Positions 36,846-46,222 of a stretch of 64,000 bases of DNA are shown one piece after another. The notes beneath the pieces were generated by a model that made no database searches, was not told where the DNA came from, and saw only the letters and a program-made list of their open reading frames with translations. The DNA comes from Nocardioidaceae bacterium SCSIO 66511 (GTDB lineage: Bacteria; Actinomycetota; Actinomycetes; Propionibacteriales; Nocardioidaceae): positions 1,364,001-1,428,000 of the forward strand of contig CP095846.1 of the NCBI GenBank assembly GCA_023100825.1. Reading direction: 5' to 3'. Both the position numbers and the translations under genes were made by a program. Numbering within the stretch: the first letter of the stretch is position 1; each line of letters opens with the position of its first letter.

Positions 36846-37462
36846 GTTCGCTCCTTCTTCTGTGCGTCTTCGGTGGTGTCGGGGGTCCAGGCGTTCAGGA
36901 GGGCGTCGAGGTCGTCGGCCAGGCGCATGACGAGTGAGCCCTGCGGATGCACCGACCACGCCAGACAGCCGCCCTCCATGGCGCCCATGACGATCCGCGC
37001 GAGCTGTGCCGGCTCGGGCGCGCCGGTCAGCTCGCCGGCCGCGACGGCGTCGGCCGCGTGTGCGGCCAGGTGCCGGCGTACGTGCCCCCAGCCGACGTCG
37101 AGCAACGGGCGCATATCGTCGCGCTGGAGGTCGATCGCAAGCGTCGCGAGCTGCTTGGAGGCGGTGTCTGCGTTGTCGAGGTCGTGGTAGCTGTGCAGTG
37201 CAACCGCGCGAAATCGGGCGAGCGGCGTGTCGTGCGCGGCCGCCGCCTGGGTCAGGTGTTCGTCGATCGTTGTCACCCAGCGCTGCGACAGCCGTAGGAA
37301 CAGCGCATCCCTTGACCCGAACCTCTTGACGTACGTGGCTGCGGACACGCCCGCTTCCGTTGCGGCCTTCGCGAGGGTGAACGCGCTCGGCCCCTCGGTC
37401 AACAGGATCTTGTCCGCGGCGGCGAGCAGATGCTCGTCGTCGTACTCGGTCGGCCTGGCCAT
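36842..37462 (-). CDS. TetR family transcriptional regulator
   Basis: 206 residues with an N-terminal helix-turn-helix (TLAKAATEAGVSAATYVKRFGSRDALFLRL, in segments) and a helical ligand domain rich in Ala. First gene of a TetR-SDR operon; a perfect 11-bp inverted repeat begins 2 bp upstream of ATG 37462, so it likely represses itself and the SDR. A TACTAA/TTTACT box inside the operator suggests a leaderless transcript. Divergent from murI. Confidence 0.87.
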   Translation of the reverse strand: MARPTEYDDEHLLAAADKILLTEGPSAFTLAKAATEAGVSAATYVKRFGSRDALFLRLSQRWVTTIDEHLTQAAAAHDTPLARFRAVALHSYHDLDNADTASKQLATLAIDLQRDDMRPLLDVGWGHVRRHLAAHAADAVAAGELTGAPEPAQLARIVMGAMEGGCLAWSVHPQGSLVMRLADDLDALLNAWTPDTTEDAQKKERT

Positions 37463-37463
37463 T

Positions 37464-37491
37464 CCATTAGTAAATCACTGTTTACTAATGG
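37464..37491. promoter_or_regulatory. TetR operator palindrome
   Basis: CCATTAGTAAA-TCACTG-TTTACTAATGG, perfect 11-bp arms with a 6-nt centre, immediately in front of the TetR start and covering its probable -10. Strong candidate autoregulatory operator. Confidence 0.75.
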
Positions 37492-37578
37492 CGCCAAATG
37501 CGTTCCGAGAGCAGACTCACGTGTGTCGTGAGCCGCTTTTGGTTTCCCAATGCACCTCGCGATCCCTACTCTCGTACG

Positions 37579-38388
37579 GTGGCTGACGCACCCATCGGCA
37601 TCTTCGACTCCGGATTCGGCGGACTCACCGTCGCCCGGGCCGTGCTCGATCAGCTTCCGCACGAGCCCGTTCTCTATCTCGGCGACACTGCGCGCCAGCC
37701 GTACGGCACGAAGCGCATCGGCGAGGTCCGTTCGTACGCGCTGGAGTGCCTCGACCATCTCGTCGAGCAGGGCGTCAAGGCGTTGGTCATCGCGTGCAAC
37801 TCCGCGAGTGCGGCGATGCTGCGCGACGCGCGCGAGCGCTATCCGGTACCCGTCGTCGAGGTGATCTTCCCCGCCACCCGCCGCGCGGTCGCGGCTACCC
37901 GCAACGGCCACATCGGCGTCATCTGCACCGAGGCGACGAAGTCGTCGATGGCGTACGAGGACGCGTTCGCTGCGGCGCCGCAGGTGGCGCTGCGCACCCA
38001 GGCGTGTCCGGAGTTCGTACCTCTCGTCGAACAGGGCGTGACGACGGGCCCGGAGCTCACCGCTGTCGCACACACCTACCTCGACCCGCTGGTCGACGCC
38101 GGAATCGACACGCTCGTGCTCGGATGCACGCATTACCCGCTTCTGACCGGTGTCCTGTCGTACGTTCTCGGTGACGGAGTCACACTCGTGTCGAGCGCTG
38201 AGGAGACGGCGAAGGACGTGTACGCCCTGCTTGCGAGCCGTGGACTAGAACGCGATCCGGCTCTGCCTCCGCCTCGTCACCACTTCCTGACCACCGGCGA
38301 GCCGGCGGAGTTCCGTGACGTCGGGCGGCGCTTCCTCGGCCCGGAGCTCGACTCTGTCGACCAGTTCGCGTGGGCGGTGCACCGATGA
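37579..38388 (+). CDS. murI: Glutamate racemase
   Basis: Interconverts L- and D-glutamate for peptidoglycan. Motifs [11 protein letters not shown] (8-18), catalytic Cys 73 in ACNSAS and Cys 183 in GCTHYPLL, plus GDTARQPYG. 269 residues from GTG 37579; TACTCT lies 6 nt upstream, suggesting a leaderless transcript. Followed by MBL hydrolase, rph and rdgB as in Mycobacterium Rv1338-Rv1341. Confidence 0.95.
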   Translation: MADAPIGIFDSGFGGLTVARAVLDQLPHEPVLYLGDTARQPYGTKRIGEVRSYALECLDHLVEQGVKALVIACNSASAAMLRDARERYPVPVVEVIFPATRRAVAATRNGHIGVICTEATKSSMAYEDAFAAAPQVALRTQACPEFVPLVEQGVTTGPELTAVAHTYLDPLVDAGIDTLVLGCTHYPLLTGVLSYVLGDGVTLVSSAEETAKDVYALLASRGLERDPALPPPRHHFLTTGEPAEFRDVGRRFLGPELDSVDQFAWAVHR

Positions 38389-39152
38389 CGATGACGATGA
38401 CGGTCGTCGGCTGCGCGGGGTCGTTCCCGAGTGCCGACTCTCCGGCGAGCTGCTATCTGCTGCAAGCGCCGTACGAAGGGCGTACGTACTCGCTGCTGAT
38501 GGACCTCGGCAACGGCGCGATCGGAGCGTTGCAGCGCTACGTCGACCCGCTCGACGTCGACGGAGTCGTGATCTCGCATCTGCACGCCGACCACTGTCTC
38601 GACATGTGCGGGTACTACGTGATGCGCAAGTATCATCCGGACGGCGCACAGCCTCGCATCCCGGTGTACGCGCCGGCAGACGCGCCGAACCATCTGGCCC
38701 GCGCGTACGACCTGCCGATGCCGGTGGGTATGAGCGAACAGTTCGTATTCTCCGCGTGGCAGCAGGGCGCCACCGTCGAGCTCGGGCCGTTTCGGATCAC
38801 GCCGAGCCGCATGCCCCATCCCGTCGAGGCGTACGCGCTGCGGGTCGAGGCGGGTGGACGGGTGCTGGTCTACTCGGGAGACACCGGACCCAACGACGTG
38901 TTGGTCGACATTGCGCATCATGCCGACGCGCTGCTGTGCGAGGCATCGTTCGTCGAGTCGCGCGACAACCCGCCGGACATCCACCTCACCGGCAAGGAGG
39001 CGGGAGAGCACGCCGCCCGCGCCGGGGTCCGGCGGCTGCTCGTCACACACATCCCCGCGTGGACCGACCGCGACACCGTCGCCGCCGAGGCGAAGGCCGC
39101 GTACGAAGGTCCGATCGACCTCGTCCGGGCCGGAGACCGCTACACCCTCTGA
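38385..39152 (+). CDS. MBL-fold metallohydrolase (Rv1339-like)
   Basis: 255 residues. Metallo-beta-lactamase metal site HLHADH (about 64-69), further His in MPHPVEAY and SGDTGPND, and THIPAW near the end. The Mycobacterium counterpart Rv1339 at the same place has been reported to act as an atypical cAMP phosphodiesterase, so a cyclic-nucleotide role is plausible here but unproven. ATG 38385 overlaps the murI stop (ATGA). Confidence 0.85.
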   Translation: MTMTMTVVGCAGSFPSADSPASCYLLQAPYEGRTYSLLMDLGNGAIGALQRYVDPLDVDGVVISHLHADHCLDMCGYYVMRKYHPDGAQPRIPVYAPADAPNHLARAYDLPMPVGMSEQFVFSAWQQGATVELGPFRITPSRMPHPVEAYALRVEAGGRVLVYSGDTGPNDVLVDIAHHADALLCEASFVESRDNPPDIHLTGKEAGEHAARAGVRRLLVTHIPAWTDRDTVAAEAKAAYEGPIDLVRAGDRYTL

Positions 39153-39185
39153 CCGACGCGGCGCACGGCCGATATGGTCGCCCGT

Positions 39186-39902
39186 ATGAGTCGACCAGAC
39201 GGACGTGCATCCGACCAACTCCGACCTGTCACCATCACCCGCAACTGGCTCGACCACGCTGCCGGGTCGGTGCTCGTGGAGTTCGGGCGTACGCGCGTGC
39301 TCTGCGCCGCGAGCGCCTCGGTCGGCGTACCTCGCTGGCGGCGTGACAGCGGCCTCGGCTGGGTCACTGCGGAGTATGCGATGCTGCCGAGCTCGACGCA
39401 TACGCGCTCCGACCGGGAGTCGGTCAAGGGCCGCATAGGCGGGCGTACGCACGAGATCTCCCGGCTGATCGGGCGCTCCCTGCGGGCAGCCATCGACTAC
39501 AAGGCACTCGGCGAGAACACGATCGTGCTCGACTGCGACGTGCTGCAGGCCGACGGAGGTACGCGTACTGCTGCGATCACCGGCGCGTACGTCGCGCTGG
39601 CAGATGCCGTGACGCATCTGCGCGAGAAGGGCGTGCTGTCCGGTGAACCCTTGCCGCGCTCGGTCGCCGCGGTGTCGGTCGGCATCGTCGACGGCCAACC
39701 CTGCCTCGACCTCCCGTACGAGGAGGACGTACGCGCCGATACCGATATGAATGTCGTGATGACCGGCGACGGTGCGTTCGTCGAGGTCCAGGGCACTGCC
39801 GAGGAGGCTCCGTTCGACCGCGCCGAGCTCGATGCGCTGCTTTCTCTTGCGGAGAAGGGTTGTGCAGATCTGACGGCGATCCAGCGGGATGCGCTCGCGT
39901 GA
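39186..39902 (+). CDS. rph: Ribonuclease PH
   Basis: Phosphate-dependent 3'-to-5' exoribonuclease that trims tRNA 3' ends. Typical segments: [15 protein letters not shown], the phosphate-binding [21 protein letters not shown] region, [19 protein letters not shown] and EVQGTAE. 238 residues from ATG 39186; TATGGT sits 7 nt upstream (possible leaderless start). Overlaps rdgB by 4 bp. Confidence 0.95.
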   Translation: MSRPDGRASDQLRPVTITRNWLDHAAGSVLVEFGRTRVLCAASASVGVPRWRRDSGLGWVTAEYAMLPSSTHTRSDRESVKGRIGGRTHEISRLIGRSLRAAIDYKALGENTIVLDCDVLQADGGTRTAAITGAYVALADAVTHLREKGVLSGEPLPRSVAAVSVGIVDGQPCLDLPYEEDVRADTDMNVVMTGDGAFVEVQGTAEEAPFDRAELDALLSLAEKGCADLTAIQRDALA

Positions 39903-40501
39903 GCCGCAAGGTTCTGCTGGCGAGCCACAACCCCGGCAAGCTGGTCGAGCTTCGCCGCATCCTCGAGCCGCACGTACCCGATGTCGAGGTGCTTGGACTC
40001 GACGATGTCGGCGTCAGTGACGAGCCGGCAGAGACCGAACCCACCTTCGAGGGCAACGCTCTGATCAAGGCCCGCGCCGCACGCGACGCGACGCGACTTC
40101 CCGCGCTGGCCGACGACTCCGGCATCTGTGTGGATGCGCTCAACGGCATGCCGGGCGTACTCTCGGCGCGCTGGTCCGGGCCGGCGAAGGACTCCGCGGC
40201 AAACAACGCCTTGCTGCTCGCCCAGCTCGATGAGGTGTCCGACGAGCGGCGCGGTGCTCAGTTCCGTTGTGTCGTTGCGTTTTGCCTTCCCGACGGCCGT
40301 GAGTTCGTTCAGGAGGGTGTGATGCCCGGACGCGTTCTTCGCGGCGAGCAGGGGAGCGGCGGGTTCGGTTATGATCCGCTGTTCGCGGCCGACGGGTACG
40401 ACGTGTCGACCGCCGAACTGTCAGCGGCCGACAAGGACGCCATCAGCCATCGAGGCAAGGCTTTGCGCGCGATCGCCCCGCTCGTCGCAGAGCATCTCTA
40501 G
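39899..40501 (+). CDS. rdgB: XTP/dITP pyrophosphatase (RdgB/HAM1)
   Basis: Hydrolyses deaminated purine triphosphates to keep them out of [13 protein letters not shown] at the N-terminus, [13 protein letters not shown] (about 65), [11 protein letters not shown] (about 152) and AISHRGKAL at the end are all family signatures. 200 residues; GTG 39899 overlaps the rph stop. Confidence 0.95.
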   Translation: MSRKVLLASHNPGKLVELRRILEPHVPDVEVLGLDDVGVSDEPAETEPTFEGNALIKARAARDATRLPALADDSGICVDALNGMPGVLSARWSGPAKDSAANNALLLAQLDEVSDERRGAQFRCVVAFCLPDGREFVQEGVMPGRVLRGEQGSGGFGYDPLFAADGYDVSTAELSAADKDAISHRGKALRAIAPLVAEHL

Positions 40502-40512
40502 CGAGACACGCT

Positions 40513-40968
40513 CTACTCGAAGCCGTGCTGGCGCCACGCCTCGTACACCGCGACCGACGCGGCGTTAGTGATGTTCATCGACCGGCGTCCCTCGAGCATC
40601 GGGATACGTACGCGATCCGTCACCTGTGCGTCGGACATGACCTCGTCGGGAAGCCCCGTCGGCTCGGGCCCGAACATCAGCACGTCGCCGCGCTCGTACG
40701 CTACGTCCGCGTACGAACGGGTGGCACCGGTGGTGAACGCGTACACGTGCGGTGGTGCCAGGTTCTCGAACGCCGAAGCGAGGTCGGCGTGCACGGTGAC
40801 TACGGCGAGGTCGTGGTAGTCGAGCCCCGCTCGTCGTAGCTTGGGCTCCGACAGGTCGAAGCCGAGCGGCTCGACCAGGTGCAGCTCGCATCCGGTGCCC
40901 GCCGCGAGTCGGATCGCGTTACCGGTGTTGCCCGGGATGCGCGGCTCGTAGAACAGGATGCGGAACAT
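40513..40968 (-). CDS. trmL: tRNA (cytidine(34)-2'-O)-methyltransferase
   Basis: SPOUT-class methyltransferase for the wobble position. MFRILFYEPRIPGNTGNAIRLAAGTG, LVEPLGFDLSEPKLRRAGLDY and the knot FGPEPTGLP...RSMNITNAASV (split) are the hallmarks. 151 residues, normal length. Convergent with rdgB (11 bp gap). Confidence 0.93.
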   Translation of the reverse strand: MFRILFYEPRIPGNTGNAIRLAAGTGCELHLVEPLGFDLSEPKLRRAGLDYHDLAVVTVHADLASAFENLAPPHVYAFTTGATRSYADVAYERGDVLMFGPEPTGLPDEVMSDAQVTDRVRIPMLEGRRSMNITNAASVAVYEAWRQHGFE

Positions 40969-41023
40969 GGCGGATAACGCTAGTCGATGGCCTGTGTCGG
41001 CGCGTTGACGCATACTCGCAGGC

Positions 41024-41896
41024 ATGGAACCCGTGCTCGAGTTCGTCGACGCGCCGGTGACCGGCCCGATGACCGGCATCGCCGACTCGATGGTGGGCTA
41101 CCGCGCGACCGCCCAGACGCCTTCGCTGCATCGTGGGGTTCCATCGCCGTCGTTGACCTTCATCGTCAACCTCGACACCCCGATCGTCGCAGGCACTCAC
41201 GCAGGCGCTGATCGAGACGGCACCGCGCAGGCGTACGACAACATTCTCGGGGGTCTGCATCTGCATGCGGCGTACCTCTTCCAGCCTGACCGCCAGGCCG
41301 GTGTCCAGCTCGCGATCAACCCGATGCGCGCACGTGCGATCCTCGGCGTACCGGCCGCCGAGCTGAGCGATATCGCAAACGACGCTGCGTCGGTGGTCGG
41401 CGATGGGTTGCTGCAATTGCGTGAACGCATCGGCAACGAGCCCGACTGGTCGGCTCGGTTCGATGCGCTCAGCGCGTACCTCGTCGACCGGGTGAGCGCG
41501 GCTCCGTCCTTCGCCGCGCCGCGTACGGAGGTTTTGGCCGCATGGCGGTGGATGATCGAGCACTGCGGTCGCGGGCGGATGGACGACCTGTCGCAGTACG
41601 TATATCTCAGTGGACGTCAGCTCACAAAGCTGTTTCACGCCGAGCTCGGAATGACCCCGAAAGCCGCCAACCGGCTCATTCGCTTTCATTTCGCCCGCTA
41701 CGCGATCCAGGAAAGTGCAGCGGCGGGCAGAGTGCAGCTGGCCGACGTCGCTCACCGTACGGGCTACTACGACCACGCACATCTGACCCGTGAGTTCCGG
41801 TCGTTCATGGGCTGCAGCCCGAGCGACTGGTTGGCCGAAGAGTTCGAAAACGTCCAAGCCGGCGGGCATCATCAGGCGGCAGAATTGCGATCATGA
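41024..41896 (+). CDS. AraC family transcriptional regulator
   Basis: 290 residues: an N-terminal cupin-like sensor (about 1-130) and C-terminal AraC HTH pair (LSQYVYLSGRQLTKLFHAELGMTPKAANRLIRFHFA and DVAHRTGYYDHAHLTREFRSFMGCSPSDW, in pieces). A CATACT box lies 7 nt before ATG 41024. Its stop overlaps the VOC gene (ATGA), so the two form an operon in which the VOC protein is probably the regulated or sensing partner. Confidence 0.87.
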   Translation: MEPVLEFVDAPVTGPMTGIADSMVGYRATAQTPSLHRGVPSPSLTFIVNLDTPIVAGTHAGADRDGTAQAYDNILGGLHLHAAYLFQPDRQAGVQLAINPMRARAILGVPAAELSDIANDAASVVGDGLLQLRERIGNEPDWSARFDALSAYLVDRVSAAPSFAAPRTEVLAAWRWMIEHCGRGRMDDLSQYVYLSGRQLTKLFHAELGMTPKAANRLIRFHFARYAIQESAAAGRVQLADVAHRTGYYDHAHLTREFRSFMGCSPSDWLAEEFENVQAGGHHQAAELRS

Positions 41897-42297
41897 GTGA
41901 TCAGACACCAGCAGCAACGGTTTGGCCCGCCCTACAGGCGCGAGATGCGCATGCGCTGATCGACTTCCTCGTCGAGGTGGTCGGCTTCGAGAAGACCGCC
42001 GTGTACGAGGACGGCGACACGGTCGCGCACGCACAGCTCGACTGGCCCGAGGGCGGCGGCATCATGATGGGCTCGTACAAGCCCGAGGGCGAGTGGTCGC
42101 GCGAGCCGGGCACGTTCGGCGCGTACGTCGTGACCGACCGCGTCGATGAGCTGTACGAGAAGGTCAAGAGCGCCGGAGCTCGCATCACCCGCGAGATCGC
42201 CGATCAGGACTACGGCAACCGGGAGTTCTCGATCGCCGACCCCGAGGGCAACCTCTGGTCGTTCGGTCCCTACCGCGGTGAGCCCCGCCAAGGGTGA
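41893..42297 (+). CDS. VOC family protein (glyoxalase/bleomycin-resistance fold)
   Basis: 134 residues with two beta-alpha-beta-beta-beta repeats; ends DPEGNLWSFGPYRG, typical of VOC metal-site strands. Family members include glyoxalase I, dioxygenases and antibiotic-binding proteins; no specific assignment. Translated with the AraC gene. Confidence 0.85.
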   Translation: MSDQTPAATVWPALQARDAHALIDFLVEVVGFEKTAVYEDGDTVAHAQLDWPEGGGIMMGSYKPEGEWSREPGTFGAYVVTDRVDELYEKVKSAGARITREIADQDYGNREFSIADPEGNLWSFGPYRGEPRQG

Positions 42298-42347
42298 CGA
42301 TCAGATCTGGGCGGTGTTCCCGGACGGGAAAATTCTTCGCAACGGGT

Positions 42348-42374
42348 TGTCGATTTGGGTCGATGTCGTTCGTG
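42348..42374 (+). promoter_or_regulatory. Candidate ECF42-dependent promoter
   Basis: TGTCGA at 42348-42353 is followed after 17 nt by CGTG (42371-42374), about 55 bp before the DGPF-protein gene. Published ECF42 regulators are reported to recognise TGTCGA-type -35 elements in front of such genes; the -10 here is imperfect, so this is tentative. Confidence 0.3.
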
Positions 42375-42428
42375 TAGGTGGTGAGGAGTCGGCAACACGG
42401 CCGAGCCCATCACACGAGAGGCACTCTG

Positions 42429-42851
42429 ATGACCAACCTGAACGTCGACGAATCCGACGTGATGACAGCGCCGTACGATCGAGCGGACTCGACGATGGAG
42501 CCCGAAATGAAGCAGTACCTGCTCAGCATCTACCAGCCCGACGGCCCGCCTCCGCCGCCGGAGACGCTGGAGCCGATGATGGCCGAGCTGACCGCGCTGA
42601 AGGAGGAGCTCGAGGCCGACGGCACTTGGGTCTTCGACCTCGGACTGCACCCACCAGACACCGCGACAGTCGTCCGCGACCGCGAGGGCGATGCGCTCGT
42701 CACCGACGGGCCGTACGTCGAGGGCAAGGAGCACGTGGGCGGGTTCACCGTCGTACGCGCCGCCGATCTGGATGCCGCGATGGAGTGTGCTCGCCGCATG
42801 TCGGCGGCGACGACCCTGCCGATCGAGGTACGTCCGATAGCGGGCGGCTGA
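42429..42851 (+). CDS. YCII/DGPF domain protein
   Basis: 140 residues with MKQYLLSIYQPDGPPPPPE, the DGP signature near residue 38, and VTDGPYVEGKEHVGGF. DGPF proteins are the standard neighbours of ECF42 sigma factors, here encoded 4 bp downstream. Exact activity unknown. ATG 42429 has a GAGAGG site; ATG 42510 would match shorter family members. Confidence 0.82.
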   Translation: MTNLNVDESDVMTAPYDRADSTMEPEMKQYLLSIYQPDGPPPPPETLEPMMAELTALKEELEADGTWVFDLGLHPPDTATVVRDREGDALVTDGPYVEGKEHVGGFTVVRAADLDAAMECARRMSAATTLPIEVRPIAGG

Positions 42852-42855
42852 CCGG

Positions 42856-44067
42856 TTGTCTGTCGATGGCATCGACCGGATCTTCCGCGAGGAGTACGGA
42901 CGCGCCGTCTCCGTCCTGACGGGCTACTTCGGCGATCTCGACATCGCCGAGGAGGCAGTGCAGGATGCGTTCGCCATCGCGGCACGGAAGTGGCCCGAGG
43001 CGGGGGTTCCGCCGAGCCCTGCGGGCTGGATCATCACGACGGCGCGCAATCGCGGGATCGACCGGCTGCGTCGCGAGGCCGCCCGCGACGAGAAGTACGC
43101 GCAGGTCGCGCTGCTGCATGCCGAGCCGGAGGAGCCGCCGGAGGAGGGCGCCGTGCATGACGAGCGCTTGCGGCTGATCTTCACCTGCTGTCATCCGGCG
43201 CTGCGCCTGGAGGCGCGCGTTGCGCTGACGCTGCGGCTGCTCGGCGGGCTCGCGACACCCGAGATCGCGCGTGCGTTTCTGGTGCCCGAGGCGACCATCG
43301 CGCAGCGGATCGTACGTGCGAAGCGGAAGATCCGGGCTGCGGGCATCCCGTACCGGGTCCCGCGCGACGCAGATCTGCCGGATCGTCTGCGCGCCGTGCT
43401 CGCGGTCGTGTACCTCGTCTTCAACGAAGGGCACACCGCGAGCAGCGGCGAGGAGCTGATTCGTACCGAGCTGTGTGCGGAGGGGATTCGTCTCGGGCGC
43501 CAGCTGGTCGAGCTGATGCCTGATGAGCCGGAGGCAGTCGGCCTGCTCGCCCTGATGTTGCTGCTCGACTCCCGGCGAGACGCGCGTACGAGCGCCGACG
43601 GGTCGTTCGTCGCGCTGGCCGACCAGGACAGGTCTCGCTGGGTCGATGCCCAGATCGCCGAGGGGCAGGCACTCGTACGCGACTGCATCCGGGCGAACCG
43701 CCCGGGCCCGTACCAGATCCAGGCGGCGATCAATGCGGTGCACGCGGACGCTGCGTCGGTCGCCGACACCGACTGGTGGCAGATCCGACAGCTGTACGAC
43801 CAGCTCGCGGTGTTCGACCCGAGCCCCGTCGTTGCGCTCAATCGGGCGGTAGCGGTCGCCGAGGAGTCGGGACCGCAGCCGGCACTCGAGCTGGTCGATG
43901 AACTCGACCTCGGCGGCTACCACGTCTTCCATGCTGTTCGGGCGGATCTGCTGGGGCGGCTGGGACGCAGCGATGATGCACGTCTCGCATACGACGCAGC
44001 GGTCGAACGCACCGACAACGCGTCCGAGCGCGCGTACCTCATCCGCCGACGCGACCTCCTCACGTGA
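42856..44067 (+). CDS. ECF42-type RNA polymerase sigma factor
   Basis: 403 residues, starting at TTG 42856 just 4 bp after the DGPF gene. Sigma-2 region (about 8-75; FREEYGRAVSVLTGYFGDLDIAEEAVQDAFAIA in parts), sigma-4 region about 112-165, and a long C-terminal TPR-like extension (about 185-400) typical of ECF42 factors, which have no anti-sigma gene and are thought to be controlled through that extension. Very likely transcribes the DGPF operon itself. Confidence 0.87.
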   Translation: MSVDGIDRIFREEYGRAVSVLTGYFGDLDIAEEAVQDAFAIAARKWPEAGVPPSPAGWIITTARNRGIDRLRREAARDEKYAQVALLHAEPEEPPEEGAVHDERLRLIFTCCHPALRLEARVALTLRLLGGLATPEIARAFLVPEATIAQRIVRAKRKIRAAGIPYRVPRDADLPDRLRAVLAVVYLVFNEGHTASSGEELIRTELCAEGIRLGRQLVELMPDEPEAVGLLALMLLLDSRRDARTSADGSFVALADQDRSRWVDAQIAEGQALVRDCIRANRPGPYQIQAAINAVHADAASVADTDWWQIRQLYDQLAVFDPSPVVALNRAVAVAEESGPQPALELVDELDLGGYHVFHAVRADLLGRLGRSDDARLAYDAAVERTDNASERAYLIRRRDLLT

Positions 44068-44070
44068 CCG

Positions 44071-44700
44071 TCAGGCGGCGTGCCGGCGGCACTCGCCCGG
44101 AAACAGTCGGGCCGCCTCCCGGGCGAGGGCGGCACGAGCCCAGGACTGCTGTGTGCGGCTCTGCCGGACCAGCAGACTGCCGGCGAGCCCGTCGGCCAGG
44201 GCGAGCAGCGCGTACGCCTCGGCCGCGGACTCGGTCGACGGGTCGACCTCGCCGCACAGCTTGCCGTTCTCGAGTGCCTGTTCGGTACGGGTCTGATGTT
44301 CGGCGAGTGCCGCGCGGTATCCCGGCTGCAACGCGGAGTTCTCCAGCGCTGCTCCGGCGAAAGCGCGGACGAGCCGCACCTCGTTCCGGCGCTTCTTGGT
44401 GATGGGCAGGAACTGCTCGAGGGCGGCGAGAAGCATCTGCTCGATCCGCTCGTGTCGGCGCTCGGCACGTACGACCGCCCCATCCACCCGAGCCAGCACG
44501 TCGTCGTTGACCGTGCGGTACGTATCGAGCAGTAGCTCCTCCTTCGACGAGTAGTAGTGCTGCACGAGGCCGACCGAGATGTCGGCCGTCTGCGCGACGC
44601 CGGCGATGGTGACGTGGCTCAGGCCGACCTCGAGCGTCAGCTGCTTCACCGCGCTGACGATCTGCGTACGGCGCGCTGCGTGATCGGCGGTTCTCACCAT
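44071..44700 (-). CDS. TetR family transcriptional regulator
   Basis: 209 residues. HTH segment with VTIAGVAQTADISVGLVQHYYSSKEELLLD (BetI-like). TAGGCT lies 6 nt before ATG 44700 (possible leaderless start). Divergent from a membrane serine hydrolase gene, with two related direct repeats in the 91-bp intergenic region, so it probably represses that gene and possibly itself. Confidence 0.87.
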   Translation of the reverse strand: MVRTADHAARRTQIVSAVKQLTLEVGLSHVTIAGVAQTADISVGLVQHYYSSKEELLLDTYRTVNDDVLARVDGAVVRAERRHERIEQMLLAALEQFLPITKKRRNEVRLVRAFAGAALENSALQPGYRAALAEHQTRTEQALENGKLCGEVDPSTESAAEAYALLALADGLAGSLLVRQSRTQQSWARAALAREAARLFPGECRRHAA

Positions 44701-44733
44701 GTCGTGAGCCTACCGGGTTGTCCGATTCATAAC

Positions 44734-44777
44734 CATATGACCATACTGTTCATCGAAAACGATATGGCCGTACGGTT
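44734..44777. promoter_or_regulatory. Direct repeats between TetR and serine hydrolase genes
   Basis: CATATGACCATACTGTT (44734-44750) and GATATGGCCGTACGGTT (44761-44777) match at 13 of 17 positions; each contains a near-palindromic TATG-NN-C(A/G)TA core. Start-to-start spacing is 27 nt. Candidate tandem operators for the TetR protein. Confidence 0.5.
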
Positions 44778-44791
44778 TTGGGGGGTTTGGA

Positions 44792-46222
44792 ATGAGGCAG
44801 GTACCCGTGCTGGCGATACTGGTCGCCGCGCTCGTTGCTCTGTCGGTGATGCCTGCACAAGCAGCCGAGGAGGGGAGATTCGACGACGTCGACGACTATC
44901 TGGACGCATACGCCGACCAGAACGACATCCCGGGTGTCGCGGCGGCGGTCATCGGTCCCAAGGGAATCGAGCACGAGTACGCGCGTGGCGTCGACGGAGA
45001 CGGCGACGAGGTCGATGAGGACACGCCGTTCCTGATCGGCTCGGTCGCGAAGACGATGACCGCAACGATCGTGATGCAGCTGGAACGCAAGGGAAAGCTC
45101 GCCCTGAGCGACCACGTGAGCGATCACATCGACTTCCTTTCGGAAGGCGATCCGACGATCGAGCAGCTGCTGACGCACACGGCCGGGTTCACCGGAGCCG
45201 ACGGCATCGCGGCCGCTGACCGGTACGACAACGAGCCCGGGGCGATCCGGCGTGCCGTTGAATCGCTCGAGCACTCGGGCACGGTCGGCGAGTACGCGTA
45301 CACCTCTGCCGACTTCCTGGTGCTCGGCGCCATCGTCGAGTCCGTCACCGGCCACCCGTACGCGCAGGTGCTCGAGTCGGAACTGCTGGAACCGCTGGGG
45401 ATGAACGCGTCCTCGGCAATCGCCGAAGCCTCGACCGAGCTTCCTCCCGGCCACCGGCTCTGGTGGGGACAAGCAGTCGGCTACGACCCGCCGTTCGACG
45501 AGTCCGGCACCCCGTACGCAAGCGTCGTCACTACGCTTACCGACTTCGAGACGTACGCGACCGCGCAGCTTCGCGGTGACGGAATCCCATCTGGAATTCG
45601 TGCTGAGATACAGCGGCCGCGGGTCGAGTCGAGCAACGACCATTACGGGCTCGGCTGGTCCGTGACGGAGGAGGATGGCGAGCGGATCGTGCATCACACC
45701 GGTGCGACGCCGGGGTTCTTCGTGCACGTGCTGCTGGTGCCCGGGCGGCAGTCGGCCGTCGTGATCCTGACGAACGTCTACAGCGAGGCGGCGGCACCGT
45801 CGCTCGCCTCCGGCGCCGAGGATGTCTGGCGGATCGTCAACGGCGAGAGCAGAACGCCGTCCGGTGGCGATCCGATGCTCAGCGCGATGCCGTGGCTGCT
45901 GAGCGGTATCGCACTGTGCGGGCTCGGGCTCGCAGTGGTCTCCTTCTGGCGACCCGTGCGACGTCGTCGACGGGTCATCGCGGCAGTGCTGGCGCTGGTC
46001 TTCGTCGCGGTGCTGTGGCTGCTACCGGGACTCATCGGCTACGACCTTCGCGCCCTACGGATCTGGGCGCCCGATTCCGCCTGGAGCCTGATCGTGGCAC
46101 TGGGGTTGTGGGCGATCGCGGCGGTCTGCTGGCTGCTGCCGAGGTCTGCGCGCAGGACCCACTCGTCTGTAGGTGCCGAAGGAGGGACTCGAACCCTCAC
46201 ACCCGAAGGCACAGGAACCTAA
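44792..46222 (+). CDS. Membrane-anchored serine hydrolase, beta-lactamase fold
   Basis: 476 residues: signal peptide (about 4-24, ending MPAQA), catalytic domain with SVAK (about 79-82), YTS (about 169-171, Ser in place of the usual Asn) and HTGATPG, then three hydrophobic helices in the last 130 residues (about 372-392, 398-420, 430-450). It is probably an extracytoplasmic esterase/peptidase anchored in the membrane. The final 15-20 residues (GAEGGTRTLTPEGTGT) are encoded by the complement of tRNA-Leu, a common mis-annotation tail, so the true end is uncertain. Confidence 0.8.
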   Translation: MRQVPVLAILVAALVALSVMPAQAAEEGRFDDVDDYLDAYADQNDIPGVAAAVIGPKGIEHEYARGVDGDGDEVDEDTPFLIGSVAKTMTATIVMQLERKGKLALSDHVSDHIDFLSEGDPTIEQLLTHTAGFTGADGIAAADRYDNEPGAIRRAVESLEHSGTVGEYAYTSADFLVLGAIVESVTGHPYAQVLESELLEPLGMNASSAIAEASTELPPGHRLWWGQAVGYDPPFDESGTPYASVVTTLTDFETYATAQLRGDGIPSGIRAEIQRPRVESSNDHYGLGWSVTEEDGERIVHHTGATPGFFVHVLLVPGRQSAVVILTNVYSEAAAPSLASGAEDVWRIVNGESRTPSGGDPMLSAMPWLLSGIALCGLGLAVVSFWRPVRRRRRVIAAVLALVFVAVLWLLPGLIGYDLRALRIWAPDSAWSLIVALGLWAIAAVCWLLPRSARRTHSSVGAEGGTRTLTPEGTGT

